Of a DNA stretch of 64,000 nt, positions 27,300 through 36,106 are shown in pieces. The stretch spans positions 310,001-374,000 of the forward strand of contig NZ_FNJO01000004.1 of assembly GCF_900104095.1 (NCBI RefSeq), given 5' to 3'. Every line of letters begins with the position of its first letter. The stretch's first letter is position 1. Origin of the DNA: Ralstonia sp. 25mfcol4.1 (GTDB lineage: Bacteria > Pseudomonadota > Gammaproteobacteria > Burkholderiales > Burkholderiaceae). The notes beneath the pieces were generated by a model. It was not told the origin of the DNA. It did no database searches and saw only the letters and a list, made by a program, of their open reading frames with translations. Made by a program: the position numbers and the translations under genes.

Positions 27300-28520
27300 C
27301 TACGCGCCGGGCAGCGGCGGCGGGAGTAACAAGGCCGTCGCGAATCCGGCCTTCGGCGGCGTCATCCAGCGGCGCGCACGGCCGCCGCCCACCGGCTGGA
27401 CCTTGCCCGCCCCCGCCAACGCATCGAGCGCCCGCTGCACCGTGCGCTGGCTGGTGCCCAGTGCCAGCGCCAGCGCCGAACTCGACCACGATTCGCCATC
27501 GGCCAGACACGCCAGCACCGCCGCGTGGGCTTGCTCGACGGGATGCGTCATCACCACGATCTCGACCCCGGCCGGCGGCAGCAGCGCAAAGCCCCGCGGC
27601 GTGGCGTGGATGCGCGCCAGCTCGCCCAGCGCCTTGCGCAGCCTCCCGATTTCCACACGCAGGCGCGCGCGGTGCGTGTCGTCGGGGTGTCGCATGCGGA
27701 AGGCCGTGGCGATCAGCGCGTCGCGCGGCACGTCGCCGGGCCATGCCTGCGCCAACGCGCGGGCCAGCGCAAACAGCACCGGCCGCCGCGCCAGCGGCAC
27801 GATCGTGTCGCGCTGCCGCACGGCCATGCGGCAGGCATCGACGATCAGGGCCCCGGACGCGAACCAGGCCTCGACGGCGTCCAGCCGCAGCGGCTGCTCC
27901 GCGCCCCGCGCCAGCAGACGGGCCACCGGCGCGCGCAGCGTGTCCAGTGCGCCATCGACTTCCGCCATCAACGCGGGAATGCCGGCCTGCCGCGCCGCGA
28001 TGCCGGCACGCTGCAAGGCATCGCGTGCCGGCGAAAACGACACGCGACGCATGGCGATGCCGGCCGCCACCAGTTCATGCGCGGCGCGCAATGCGGGCGG
28101 CAACGGGGCGGGATCGACCGTGGCAATGGTCTGCTCGGCATCGTCGAGCTGGCCGGTAAGCAGGTGATGCCGCGCGATCAGGTAGCGCGCGTGCGCGGCG
28201 TTGAGCGTGTCGCCATGGGTGTCGAGCACTTGCCAGGCCGCGTCCAGCGCCCTGGCGGGCCAGCCAAGGTCGCGCGAGACCAGCGCGATCTCGGCTTCGG
28301 CCACGGTGCAGCGGGCACGCGCGATGCTTTCCCTGGGGCCAAAGGCGCGCGCCGCGCCGCGCAACAGCGCACGGGCACGCGTGAAATCGCCCAGTTGCGA
28401 CATGGCAATGCCGCGCAGGGCCAGCGCGGGGGCATCATCGCGCAGGGCGATGCGGTTCAGCGCGCCGAGCGGGTCGCCGGCCGCCAGCGCGCGCGCAGCC
28501 GCCGTGATCAGTGAGTCCAT
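27300..28520 (-). CDS. helix-turn-helix regulator with TPR-like repeats
   Basis: A 406-residue cytosolic protein. The first 200 residues are alpha-helical repeats (ALALRGIAMSQLGDFTRARA, LIARHHLLTGQLDDAEQTIA) resembling TPR units. The middle part (about 255-320) looks like the winged-helix of LuxR/MalT or BTAD-type regulators (RRPVLFALARALAQAWPGDV, RLRVEIGRLRKAL). The C-terminal 70 residues contain another HTH (SALALALGTSQRTVQRALDA). The gene precedes the propeller gene on the same strand, suggesting a regulator/effector pair. No ligand domain is recognised. Confidence 0.75.
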   Translation of the reverse strand: MDSLITAAARALAAGDPLGALNRIALRDDAPALALRGIAMSQLGDFTRARALLRGAARAFGPRESIARARCTVAEAEIALVSRDLGWPARALDAAWQVLDTHGDTLNAAHARYLIARHHLLTGQLDDAEQTIATVDPAPLPPALRAAHELVAAGIAMRRVSFSPARDALQRAGIAARQAGIPALMAEVDGALDTLRAPVARLLARGAEQPLRLDAVEAWFASGALIVDACRMAVRQRDTIVPLARRPVLFALARALAQAWPGDVPRDALIATAFRMRHPDDTHRARLRVEIGRLRKALGELARIHATPRGFALLPPAGVEIVVMTHPVEQAHAAVLACLADGESWSSSALALALGTSQRTVQRALDALAGAGKVQPVGGGRARRWMTPPKAGFATALLLPPPLPGA

Positions 28521-28779
28521 GGAAATCCCGCCACCTGTTACGCCCCATGCCGGGAGCCGGCGCCTAATCTAGCACACGACCCTCGCCGATGATGGGCACC
28601 CGGCGACGACAACGCCGCCGCCCGGATCGACCGTGCACATTGCCGCGACATGGCGAATACATGACGAATAAGCGGCCGTGGCGCGCGAGCGCGTCCCCGG
28701 CACTGCGGCCATGCAGCAGGAGATCCGATGTTATCGTTGCGCCTGATCCCGCCATGGCCGCCGTCCGGGCCCCTCGTCC

Positions 28780-29673
28780 ATGCCAGAACGCACGTTGCAG
28801 GCGCCGGCCACCCCGCTCTGGCTGCGCCTGGCCCCCGCCCTGTTCCTGCTGCTGTGGTCCTGCGGCTTCGTCTTTCTGAAGCTGGGCCTGCAGTATGCCG
28901 ATCCGCTGACATTCCTGGCGCTGCGCTACGCCTGCGTGGTGGCGCTGCTGATCGGCCCCTGCCTGTGGCTGCGCCCGCCGATGCCGCGCGGCGCGGCGCC
29001 GTGGCTGCATCTGGCGATGATCGGCCTGCTGATCCAGGCCGGGTATTTTGCGTGTACCTACCTGAGTCTCAAGCTTGGCATGTCGGCGGGCGCGGTGGCG
29101 CTGGTCACGTCGCAACAGCCGATCCTGATCGGGCTGCTGGCGCCGGCCATCGCCGGCGAGCGCGTGGACCGCGTGCGGTGGGCAGGGCTGGCGCTCGGGG
29201 TGGCCGGTGCCGTGATGGTCATCACGGCCAAGTCCTCGGTGCAGATGACGTCGCCGCTGGGGCTCGCCTTCGCCGTGCTGGCGCTGCTGGCAATGACCAG
29301 CGGCACACTATGGGAAAAGCGCTTTGGCGCGCCGGTGCACCCGGTACTGGCCAACACGGTGCAGTACACGGTGGCGCTGCTGGTCACCGCCCCGCTGGCC
29401 TGGTGGCTGGAGCCGATGCACGTGCAATGGACGCCGGGCCTGTTCGGATCGCTGGCGTACCTGGTCATCGGCAACTCGCTGGTGGCGATCTCGCTGCTGC
29501 TGGCGATGATCCGGCATGGCGAGGCGTCGCGCGTGTCGGCGTTGTTCTTCCTGGTCCCGCCGGCCACGGCGGTCATCGCGTTCGTCCTGCTTGGCGAATC
29601 GCTGCCGCCGATGGCCTGGCCCGGCATGGCCATCGCAGCGGCGGGGCTGTACCTGGTCATGCGCCGCCGCTAG
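28780..29673 (+). CDS. EamA (DMT superfamily) exporter
   Basis: A 297-residue inner-membrane protein with about ten helices forming two EamA repeats. Repeat 1 starts LWLRLAPALFLLLWSCGFVF and LKLGLQYADPLTFLALRYAC; repeat 2 runs from PLGLAFAVLALLAMTSGTLW to the C-terminus with LFFLVPPATAVIAFVLLGES and LPPMAWPGMAIAAAGLYLV. Such proteins export amino acids or other metabolites. It stands alone; 28521-28779 upstream shows no gene. It is not closely similar to the other EamA protein at 51890-52801. Confidence 0.9.
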   Translation: MPERTLQAPATPLWLRLAPALFLLLWSCGFVFLKLGLQYADPLTFLALRYACVVALLIGPCLWLRPPMPRGAAPWLHLAMIGLLIQAGYFACTYLSLKLGMSAGAVALVTSQQPILIGLLAPAIAGERVDRVRWAGLALGVAGAVMVITAKSSVQMTSPLGLAFAVLALLAMTSGTLWEKRFGAPVHPVLANTVQYTVALLVTAPLAWWLEPMHVQWTPGLFGSLAYLVIGNSLVAISLLLAMIRHGEASRVSALFFLVPPATAVIAFVLLGESLPPMAWPGMAIAAAGLYLVMRRR

Positions 29674-29696
29674 GCCGGCGGCTCAGTAGTGCCCAC

Positions 29697-29722
29697 GAAA
29701 AAGCGGGCCCCGCGGGGCCCGC
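29697..29722 (-). terminator. terminator for the Ser/Gly-rich lipoprotein gene
   Basis: A perfect palindrome GCGGGCCCCGCGGGGCCCGC at 29703-29722 is followed on the minus strand by TTTTTC. It ends the minus-strand lipoprotein gene and may also serve the convergent EamA gene. Confidence 0.75.
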
Positions 29723-29754
29723 CGTGTGCTGCCGGTGCGCCAACCGGTTCGGGC

Positions 29755-29991
29755 TCAGCGCGAAGAGCTGCCCGAAGTGGCGCCGCTGCCGCTGGTGCTA
29801 CCGCTCGTGCTGCCGCTGGGGGCCGAGCCATAGCCGCCGCCTCCGTAATGGCCGCTGCGCGAATCCGTCGGGGTCACGGCGCCGGAGCCCGCCACCGAGC
29901 CGGAGCCTGTACCACTGCCGGCGGCGGTACAGCCGCCGAGCATCGCCATTACCAAGGCCAGTGCTGCTGCCGTCGTTGTTGTCTTCCGCAT
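29755..29991 (-). CDS. small Ser/Gly-rich lipoprotein
   Basis: A 78-residue protein with lipoprotein signal MRKTTTTAAALALVMAMLGG and lipidated Cys21. The rest is low-complexity Ser, Gly and Thr (SGSGSVAGSGAV, SGSTSGSTSGSGATSGSSS), probably unstructured. GAGGAAACC precedes the ATG at 29991, which is preferred over in-frame ATGs upstream. Function unknown. Confidence 0.75.
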   Translation of the reverse strand: MRKTTTTAAALALVMAMLGGCTAAGSGTGSGSVAGSGAVTPTDSRSGHYGGGGYGSAPSGSTSGSTSGSGATSGSSSR

Positions 29992-30351
29992 GGTTTCCTC
30001 CATCGAACCGTTAGTCACCCCCCCAGCCCGGGCGGAAGCACAAGGGGACTCCCCCGTCTGTCACGCAAGCGCCGTTCCAGTGTCCGGAAGCGCAGGCCGG
30101 CAGACATTTCGTAATCCTGCGCTCAGGCAAGGCACGGCCGGATGGCAGCGGCTACTCACGGTTGTAAGCATTGCCCGCGCGGGCGCAGCGCATGGGTTGC
30201 TTACTTCAAAGGCGTGACACGTGATTCCACGTCGTGGATTAGCGTTTGATTCAACGCAAAGCGAATAGCAATATGGCCAAATCCGCGTGATGAACGGACT
30301 ACTATCGATGGCGTCGGCGTGCCCTTTGCCCCGCACGCCCGCGCATTCGCC
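29992..30351. other. intergenic region, no gene seen
   Basis: These 360 bases between the divergent lipoprotein and DUF3079 genes contain short palindromes (for example around CCACGTCGTGG at 30228-30238) and an AT-richer part near 30240-30280 that may hold promoters. No coding region is convincing here. Confidence 0.35.
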
Positions 30352-30588
30352 ATGGCCAAGAAATTTCCGATTCATCCGAAACATCCCGAGCGCATCTGCT
30401 GGGGCTGCGACAAGTACTGTCCGGTCGATGCCATGGGCTGCGGCAATGGGTCGAGCCGTACACAGCATCCGATGGAACTGCTGGGCGACGACTGGTACGA
30501 ACACGGCGACTGGGGCATCGACGTCGGGGATGCGCCATCACCATCGGCTGTCCCCGCCCTGCCGAAGTTTCGACCTGAGGCCGCCTGA
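30352..30588 (+). CDS. DUF3079 family cysteine-containing small protein
   Basis: A 78-residue protein starting MAKKFPIHPKHPERICWGCD. The CWGCDKYCPVDAMGCGNGSSRTQHP stretch (split here as CWGCDKYC, then AMGCGNG and RTQHP) followed by ELLGDDWYEHGDWGID is the DUF3079 signature. Four cysteines in CxxC..C..C arrangement could bind metal. Function is unknown. It is preferred over an upstream in-frame ATG because the family starts here. It is convergent with the amidohydrolase gene. Confidence 0.88.
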   Translation: MAKKFPIHPKHPERICWGCDKYCPVDAMGCGNGSSRTQHPMELLGDDWYEHGDWGIDVGDAPSPSAVPALPKFRPEAA

Positions 30589-30614
30589 CTGCGGCAGGCC
30601 CCAGTCGGCGCGGC

Positions 30615-31811
30615 TCAGTCCGGGCGCTTCAGATACCCCTCCGCCAGCGCCACCCAGCATGCCGCCCCCAGCGGAATGAGCGCGTCGTTGAAGTCGTAGC
30701 CGTCGTTGTGGACCGAGCAGCCCACCCACTGGCCCGTGCCATTGCCCAGCACGAAGTAGCAGCCGGGCACCTTTTCCAGCATCCACGCGAAGTCTTCGCT
30801 GCCCATCTGCGTCGATGGCGGCACCTGAATCACCTTGTCGTCGCCCAGCACGCTGGCCACTGCCGCCCGCGCGATGGCGCTTTCCGCCACCGTGTTGCAG
30901 ATGGCAGGCACCAGATGCCGGTAGTCGATCTCGGCCGTCACGCCACACGACGCGGCCTGGTGCGTCACCACTTCGCGGATGCGGTCTTCCAGCAGCGTGC
31001 GCACCTCCGGCCTGGTCGCGCGCACGCTGAGCTGGAGCGTGGCGGTCTCCGGGATGATGTTGTACGACGTGCCCGCCTGGATCTGGCCGACGCTGATCAC
31101 GGCGGCGTCCACCGGCGCCACGTTGCGCGCCACGATGCCCTGCAGCGCCACCACCGTCTGCGCCAGCGCCAGCGTGGGGTCGGCCGCACGGTGCGGAATC
31201 GCGCCGTGGCCGCCCTTGCCGCGGAACGTCACGGTCACGCGATCGGACGATCCGCCCTGCGGGCCGGGTTGCACCACGGCCATGCCCACCGGCAGGCCGG
31301 GCGCGTTGTGGTACGCGTAGATCGCATCGCACGGAAAGCGCTCGAACAGGCCGTCTTCCATCATCGCCAGCGCGCCGGTCATGCCTTCCTCGTCGGGCTG
31401 GAAGATCAGGTTCAGCGTGCCGTCGAAGTGCCGCGTGGCGGCCAGGTATTCGGCGGCGGCCAGCAGCGTGGCCGTGTGTCCGTCGTGGCCGCACGCGTGC
31501 ATGCGGCCCGGCACCTGGCTCTGGTACGGCAGGCCAGTGCGCTCGTGCAGCGACAGCGCGTCCATGTCGGCACGAATGCCGATGCGGCGCGGACCGTCGC
31601 CCACCCTGAGTTGCGCGACGATGCCATGGCCACCCACGCCGGTGTGCACGTCATAGCCCCACTCGCGCAACAGCCCCGCCACGATGCCGGCGGTGCGTGG
31701 CACTTCGGCACCGAGTTCGGGGTGGGCATGGATGCCGTGGCGCAGTTCGGCAAAGCGTTCGGCCGATGCGGCCAGTGCCGCGCGCGCGGCGTTTGGAAGA
31801 TTGGTCGTCAT
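30615..31811 (-). CDS. M20 family amidohydrolase (hippurate hydrolase-like)
   Basis: A 398-residue cytosolic metallo-hydrolase. It has RHGIHAHPELGAEVPRTAG, the metal-binding GIRADMDAL and GRMHACGHDGHTATLL motifs, FQPDEEGMTGA with the catalytic Glu, and the lid domain TFRGKGGHGAIPH. Family members hydrolyse N-acyl amino acids or hippurate. The gene starts 8 bases after an MFS transporter gene on the same strand, so the substrate is probably imported by that transporter. A LysR gene lies upstream of both. Confidence 0.92.
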   Translation of the reverse strand: MTTNLPNAARAALAASAERFAELRHGIHAHPELGAEVPRTAGIVAGLLREWGYDVHTGVGGHGIVAQLRVGDGPRRIGIRADMDALSLHERTGLPYQSQVPGRMHACGHDGHTATLLAAAEYLAATRHFDGTLNLIFQPDEEGMTGALAMMEDGLFERFPCDAIYAYHNAPGLPVGMAVVQPGPQGGSSDRVTVTFRGKGGHGAIPHRAADPTLALAQTVVALQGIVARNVAPVDAAVISVGQIQAGTSYNIIPETATLQLSVRATRPEVRTLLEDRIREVVTHQAASCGVTAEIDYRHLVPAICNTVAESAIARAAVASVLGDDKVIQVPPSTQMGSEDFAWMLEKVPGCYFVLGNGTGQWVGCSVHNDGYDFNDALIPLGAACWVALAEGYLKRPD

Positions 31812-31818
31812 ATGAAGG

Positions 31819-33141
31819 TCACTCGCGGCCGGGGTGGCTGGGAAACAGCAGCAGTGCGGTAAAGCTGATGGCCGCTGCGCAGAACAGGTAGCCGGCCGGC
31901 GCCATGGGGCTGCCGGTGGCGGCGATCAGCCAGGTGACGATCAGCGGCGCAAACCCGCCGAACACGGTCACGCCCACGCTGTACATGATCGACATGCCGG
32001 TGGCACGGTGATGGCGCGGCAGGGCCTCCATCATCATCGCGGCGCCTGCGCCGCTGCCCACCGAGCCGATGGTGACCGACAGCGCGATGCAGCACAGCGT
32101 CAGCGGCAGGCCCGGCCCCGACGACAGCAGCGCGAAGTTGGGCAGCATCACGCAGAGCGCCACGATGCTGTTGGCGATCAGCAGCGGCTTGCGGCGCGGC
32201 AGCCGGTCGGCCAGGCGGCCGAACACCGGCGCCATCACCAGCATCGTCAGCCCGGCCACGCAGGCAGCCAGGAACGCCGTTACCTGCGGCATATGCACGG
32301 TGTTGACCAGGTACGTCGGCATGTAGAACACCATGATGTACATCGACGACGTGCTGCTGGTGGTCAGGAACACCCCCAGCAACAGTGTGCGGCCATGCTC
32401 GCGCAGCACGGCGCGCAGGCTGGCGTGGGCGCGGCTTTCGGTGTGGGTTTCTTCCAGATGGCGGCGGATGTAGATGCCGACCGGCGCAATCAGCAGACCT
32501 ATCACGAACGGCACGCGCCAGCCCCACGACTGCAGCGCCTCGGGGCTCAGCGTGGCCGACACCGCCGCGCCGGTAAGCGCCCCCAGCAGCGCGGCCGCGC
32601 CCTGCGTGGCGGCCTGCCAGCTCACCAGGAAGCAGCGGCGCCCCTGGGCGGCCGATTCCATCAGCAGCGCCGACGCCGCACCCACTTCGCCGCCGGCGGA
32701 CAGCCCCTGCAGCAGCCGGCCCAGCACCACCAGCACGGTGGCGGCCACGCCGATGGTGGCGTACGACGGGGTAAAGGCGATCAGCGCGGTGCCCGCCGTC
32801 ATCAAGCCGATGGTCAGCGTCAGCGCGGCCTTGCGCCCGCGCCGGTCCGCCATGCTGCCGATCAGCACGGCGCCCAGCGGACGCATCACAAAGCCCGCGC
32901 CGAACGTGGCGAACGACAGCAGCAGCGACGCCAGGGGACTGCTGGCCGGGAAGAACAGCCGGCCGATGGTGGCGGCAAAGAAGCTGTAGACCGTGAAATC
33001 GTAGATTTCGAGGCCGTTGCCGATGGCGGCGGCTATCACGGCCCGGTGGCGGGCGGGGCTGCGGGCAGCAGGGGCACTGCCTGCGGGCAGGACAATGTCC
33101 GCTGCGGCATCGCTGCGCAGCGGCATACTGGCTTCGTTCAT
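31819..33141 (-). CDS. MFS transporter, metabolite:H+ symporter type
   Basis: A 440-residue inner-membrane protein with about twelve helices. It begins with AAIGNGLEIYDFTVYSFFAA and has GSMADRRGRKAAL between helices 2 and 3, RLLQGLSAGGEVGAASALLM and GWRVPFVIGLLIAPVGIYIR, all typical of the metabolite:proton symporter (ShiA/KgtP/ProP) branch. It probably takes up an acyl amino acid or organic acid for the neighbouring M20 hydrolase. A promoter lies in 33142-33296, between it and the LysR gene. Confidence 0.93.
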   Translation of the reverse strand: MNEASMPLRSDAAADIVLPAGSAPAARSPARHRAVIAAAIGNGLEIYDFTVYSFFAATIGRLFFPASSPLASLLLSFATFGAGFVMRPLGAVLIGSMADRRGRKAALTLTIGLMTAGTALIAFTPSYATIGVAATVLVVLGRLLQGLSAGGEVGAASALLMESAAQGRRCFLVSWQAATQGAAALLGALTGAAVSATLSPEALQSWGWRVPFVIGLLIAPVGIYIRRHLEETHTESRAHASLRAVLREHGRTLLLGVFLTTSSTSSMYIMVFYMPTYLVNTVHMPQVTAFLAACVAGLTMLVMAPVFGRLADRLPRRKPLLIANSIVALCVMLPNFALLSSGPGLPLTLCCIALSVTIGSVGSGAGAAMMMEALPRHHRATGMSIMYSVGVTVFGGFAPLIVTWLIAATGSPMAPAGYLFCAAAISFTALLLFPSHPGRE

Positions 33142-33296
33142 GAGGCTCCTCGTGGTGATGCGTCCGGAGCGGTCATCGATCTGCCGCCCTTTTTATTCTG
33201 GGTTGTGCTGTCCGGACGATCTTAGGAGGGGCCTACCCGCAAAGCACGCCGCTTTTTTTCATGGGTATAAGCGTTGGTAATCACCGGCCCGGGCGC

Positions 33297-34202
33297 TCAG
33301 GTGCCGGGAAAGTCCTCGCGCAGCGCGGCCAGCAGCGCGTCGTGCAGGCGCGACGCGGCCAGTGTCAGCGTGTGGCGGTCACGCGTGACCAGCGAGATGG
33401 TGCGGTCCGGCATCGGCTCGGCGATCTCGATGAAATCCATGGTCTGCACCAGGAATCGACTGCGGCGCGACTCTTCGGAAAGCAGCAGCAACGCATCGCC
33501 AAGGCGGCTCATCTCCAGCGCCAGGGTCATCGAGTTGCACTCGACCACGCGCGCGGGAAGTTCCAGCCCGTTGACGGCAAACAGCTGGTGGAAAGGGGTG
33601 TGGGGATCGGAAAGCGGGTCCAGCACCATCCAGTCGGCCGCGACCAGTTGACCAAGCGACGTCGCGCCGCGCAGCGGATGGCCCCTGCGGCCAGCGATCA
33701 GCGTGGGCACGCGGCACGCCTGCGTGCAATCGAGCGCGCGGTCCACGGGCAGCGATTGCGAGGTCAGCGCAAAGTCCAGCGTGCCTTCGCGCACCTGCTC
33801 CAGAAGCTGGGCGGGCCGCATTTCGAGAATGCGCAGCCGGGCATGCGGGAAATCGGCACGGAAGGCAGTCAGGCAGGCACCCACGGACCGCAGCAACGCG
33901 CTGACGGGCGTGACGCCGATCACGATGTCGCTGACCACCGTGCCCTTCATGTCTTCGAGGTCCTGGCGCGCGCGGCGCACGTTCTCGCTGATCAGCCGCG
34001 CATGGGCGACCAGCCGCTGGCCATGGGGCGTCAGTTGCACACCCTTGCTGGTGCGCACGAACAGCGTGGCGCCGACGCTGGTTTCCAGTTCCTTGATGGC
34101 CTTGCTCAACGCCGGCTGGGTGACATGCAGCAGGCGCGAGGCCTCCTGGATGCTGCCGGTTTCGGAGACGGCGGCCAGCGCGCGCAGCTGATGGAGCTTC
34201 AT
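33297..34202 (-). CDS. LysR family transcriptional regulator
   Basis: A 301-residue regulator with N-terminal winged helix (MKLHQLRALAAVSETGSIQE, LLHVTQPALSKAIKELE, FVRTSKGVQLTPHG) and effector domain. It lies upstream of, and in the same direction as, the MFS transporter and M20 amidohydrolase genes. It is their likely regulator, although most LysR genes are divergent from targets. Confidence 0.92.
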   Translation of the reverse strand: MKLHQLRALAAVSETGSIQEASRLLHVTQPALSKAIKELETSVGATLFVRTSKGVQLTPHGQRLVAHARLISENVRRARQDLEDMKGTVVSDIVIGVTPVSALLRSVGACLTAFRADFPHARLRILEMRPAQLLEQVREGTLDFALTSQSLPVDRALDCTQACRVPTLIAGRRGHPLRGATSLGQLVAADWMVLDPLSDPHTPFHQLFAVNGLELPARVVECNSMTLALEMSRLGDALLLLSEESRRSRFLVQTMDFIEIAEPMPDRTISLVTRDRHTLTLAASRLHDALLAALREDFPGT

Positions 34203-34380
34203 GGGGGCTTTCCGGGGGACACGCCGCGCGGCTGGCGGCGGAAAGCGGCCATTCTAGGCCGCCCGCCAGATCTCCCTCAATACGGGGACGCCCGCCCGTG
34301 GTCAGGCATGGGCCGGCGTCGAACCGGCCCGCGCCGCCCCGTGCCGCCCCGTGCCGCCCGTACTGCCTGTACTGCCTGCC

Positions 34381-34731
34381 TCAATACCCGTAGTACTGCT
34401 GCGGCGGGGCGTACTGCACCGGCGCCGGACGGCCGCACGGCACGTAGCCGCCCTGGTAGTTGCTATAGCAGTAGCCCGGCGGCACGGCCGGCGCGGCATA
34501 GGCCACCGGCTGCGGCGGCGCGTAGACCGGCGCCGGCGCGGCGTAGGCGGGCTGGCTGCTGGCCACCAGCGCGCCCAGGGCCAGGCCCGCCACGGCCGCC
34601 ACGGCAATGGCGGCTCCTGCCGAAGATCCGCCACCGCCACGGTGATAGCGGTCGTGGGCCGAGGCGGTCCCGGCGACCAGCATGGCGGCACTCAGGACAG
34701 CGATACCGGTGTAACGAATCGACTTGCGCAT
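34381..34731 (-). CDS. secreted Ala/Pro/Tyr-rich small protein with glycine-zipper-like helix
   Basis: A 116-residue protein. The signal peptide MRKSIRYTGIAVLSAAMLVA with GTASAHD is followed by HDRYHRGGGGSS, a small-residue helix SAGAAIAVAAVAGLALGALV, and a proline/tyrosine-rich tail (PVYAPPQPVAYAAPAVPPGY, ending QYYGY) with two cysteines. GAAGGAG precedes the ATG. Such short envelope proteins are common in Burkholderiales and have no assigned role. Short direct repeats (GCCGCCCCGT units and GTACTGCCT units, about 34335-34377) lie just after its stop. Confidence 0.75.
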   Translation of the reverse strand: MRKSIRYTGIAVLSAAMLVAGTASAHDRYHRGGGGSSAGAAIAVAAVAGLALGALVASSQPAYAAPAPVYAPPQPVAYAAPAVPPGYCYSNYQGGYVPCGRPAPVQYAPPQQYYGY

Positions 34732-35066
34732 CTTTTGCTCCTTCAGTCGGGCCAACCTTGGCCCTCTCTACGGCATGCATGATGGACGCCCGATGATTAC
34801 AGTGGGTTACGCCGTCGTGAGCAGATGTAAGCGCGGGGCGACATCGCTGCCCGCCGGACGGCCTGCCGGCGCGTGCGGATCGCCGTTTCTTGAATTTGGC
34901 GTTACAACTTCGCGTGGCTGCCGGCCCGGCCTGGGTGGGAAACGCCGGTTGACAGCGTATCGGCGCATGGAAATACTCGACCTCGCAACGCCTCAGTGCC
35001 TGCGCGAATACCCCCTGAAGCGGTGCGGTTTTGGCAATGTCGAGACAACTTCAACCAGGGACGACC
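34732..35066. other. divergent intergenic region, no gene seen
   Basis: These 335 bases separate two divergent exported-protein genes. Nothing beyond presumed promoters is recognisable. Confidence 0.35.
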
Positions 35067-35993
35067 ATGATCACACGCCGCCTTCCGGGGCTTTCGCGCC
35101 TGCAATCCTGTGCGCCACGCCTGCTTCTGGCCAGCGCCATCGGGCTGCTGGGCGCCTGCGCCGCCAGCGTTTCGAATCCACCCGTGCCGGCACAGCCGGC
35201 CGCCCCGGCCGCCGCCACCGTCGCGGCGCCAGTGGCCGCGGGCAAGACCGAAGTGCTCTGGCTTGGCCAGGCCGCCATGCGCATCTCCACGCCGGGCGGC
35301 AAGGTCATCGTCGTGGACCCATGGCTGACCGGCAATCCGAAGACGCCCGCCGCCTACAAGCAGTTGTCCGCGCTGGGCAAGGTCGACCTGATCCTGGTCA
35401 CGCACGCGCATGGCGACCACCTGGGCGATGCCGTCGCGCTGGCAAAGCTCAACAACGCACCGCTGTGGAATGCCGGCGGCCTGAGCCAGCAGCTGATTAC
35501 GCTCGGACAGCTGCCAGCCACCCAGGCCATGCGCTTCGGCAAAGGGGGCACCATCGCGCCGCTGGGCGACAACGGTCCGAAAATCACGGCCGTCCACGCC
35601 GAGCATTCGTCGGAACTGGTCTGGAAGAACCCCGCCACCGGCAAGGACGAAACCCATTACGGCGGCGAGCCCGTGGGCTACATCATCGAGATGGAAAACG
35701 GCTTCAAGATCTGGCACATGGGCGATACCGGCCTCTACGGCGACATGATGATGGTGGCCGACCGCTACAAGCCCGACCTGGTGCTGATCCCGATCGGCGG
35801 CCACTTCACGATGGGCCCGCAGGACGCCGCCATCGCGCTGCGCGACTTCATCAAGCCCAGGTACGCGATCCCCATGCACTACGGCACCAGCCCGATGCTG
35901 CGCGGGACGCCCGCCGAACTGAAGACGGCGCTCGGTACATCGGCCACCACGGCGGTGATCGTGCCGGAACCGGGTCAGAAGGTGGATTTTTGA
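35067..35993 (+). CDS. MBL-fold metal-dependent hydrolase, UlaG/UPF0173-like lipoprotein
   Basis: A 308-residue protein. Its lipoprotein signal ends LGLLGAC-like (IGLLGAC, Cys31), so it is anchored to a membrane facing the periplasm. The metallo-beta-lactamase fold shows HAHGDH at 113-118, NGPKITAVHAEHSSEL, IWHMGDTGLYGDMMM and IPMHYGTSPMLRGTPAEL, the pattern of UPF0173/UlaG-like hydrolases. The ATG at 35067 follows AGGGA. The substrate is unknown. A strong terminator follows at 36038-36063. Confidence 0.87.
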   Translation: MITRRLPGLSRLQSCAPRLLLASAIGLLGACAASVSNPPVPAQPAAPAAATVAAPVAAGKTEVLWLGQAAMRISTPGGKVIVVDPWLTGNPKTPAAYKQLSALGKVDLILVTHAHGDHLGDAVALAKLNNAPLWNAGGLSQQLITLGQLPATQAMRFGKGGTIAPLGDNGPKITAVHAEHSSELVWKNPATGKDETHYGGEPVGYIIEMENGFKIWHMGDTGLYGDMMMVADRYKPDLVLIPIGGHFTMGPQDAAIALRDFIKPRYAIPMHYGTSPMLRGTPAELKTALGTSATTAVIVPEPGQKVDF

Positions 35994-36037
35994 GCGCGCC
36001 GCGCCCCGCGCCCCGCGGTCAGTCGGCACACCAGACG

Positions 36038-36063
36038 AAAAAACCCGCCGAGGCGGGTTTTTT
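36038..36063. terminator. bidirectional rho-independent terminator
   Basis: A-run, CCCGCC-GA-GGCGGG, TTTTTT. The symmetric A and T tracts let it end both the plus-strand MBL gene and the minus-strand lipoprotein gene whose stop lies at 36107. Confidence 0.9.
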
Positions 36064-36106
36064 CTTATGTCGATCTGGCGGGCGGTCCGAGGCTGCCCGA
36101 TCGTCG

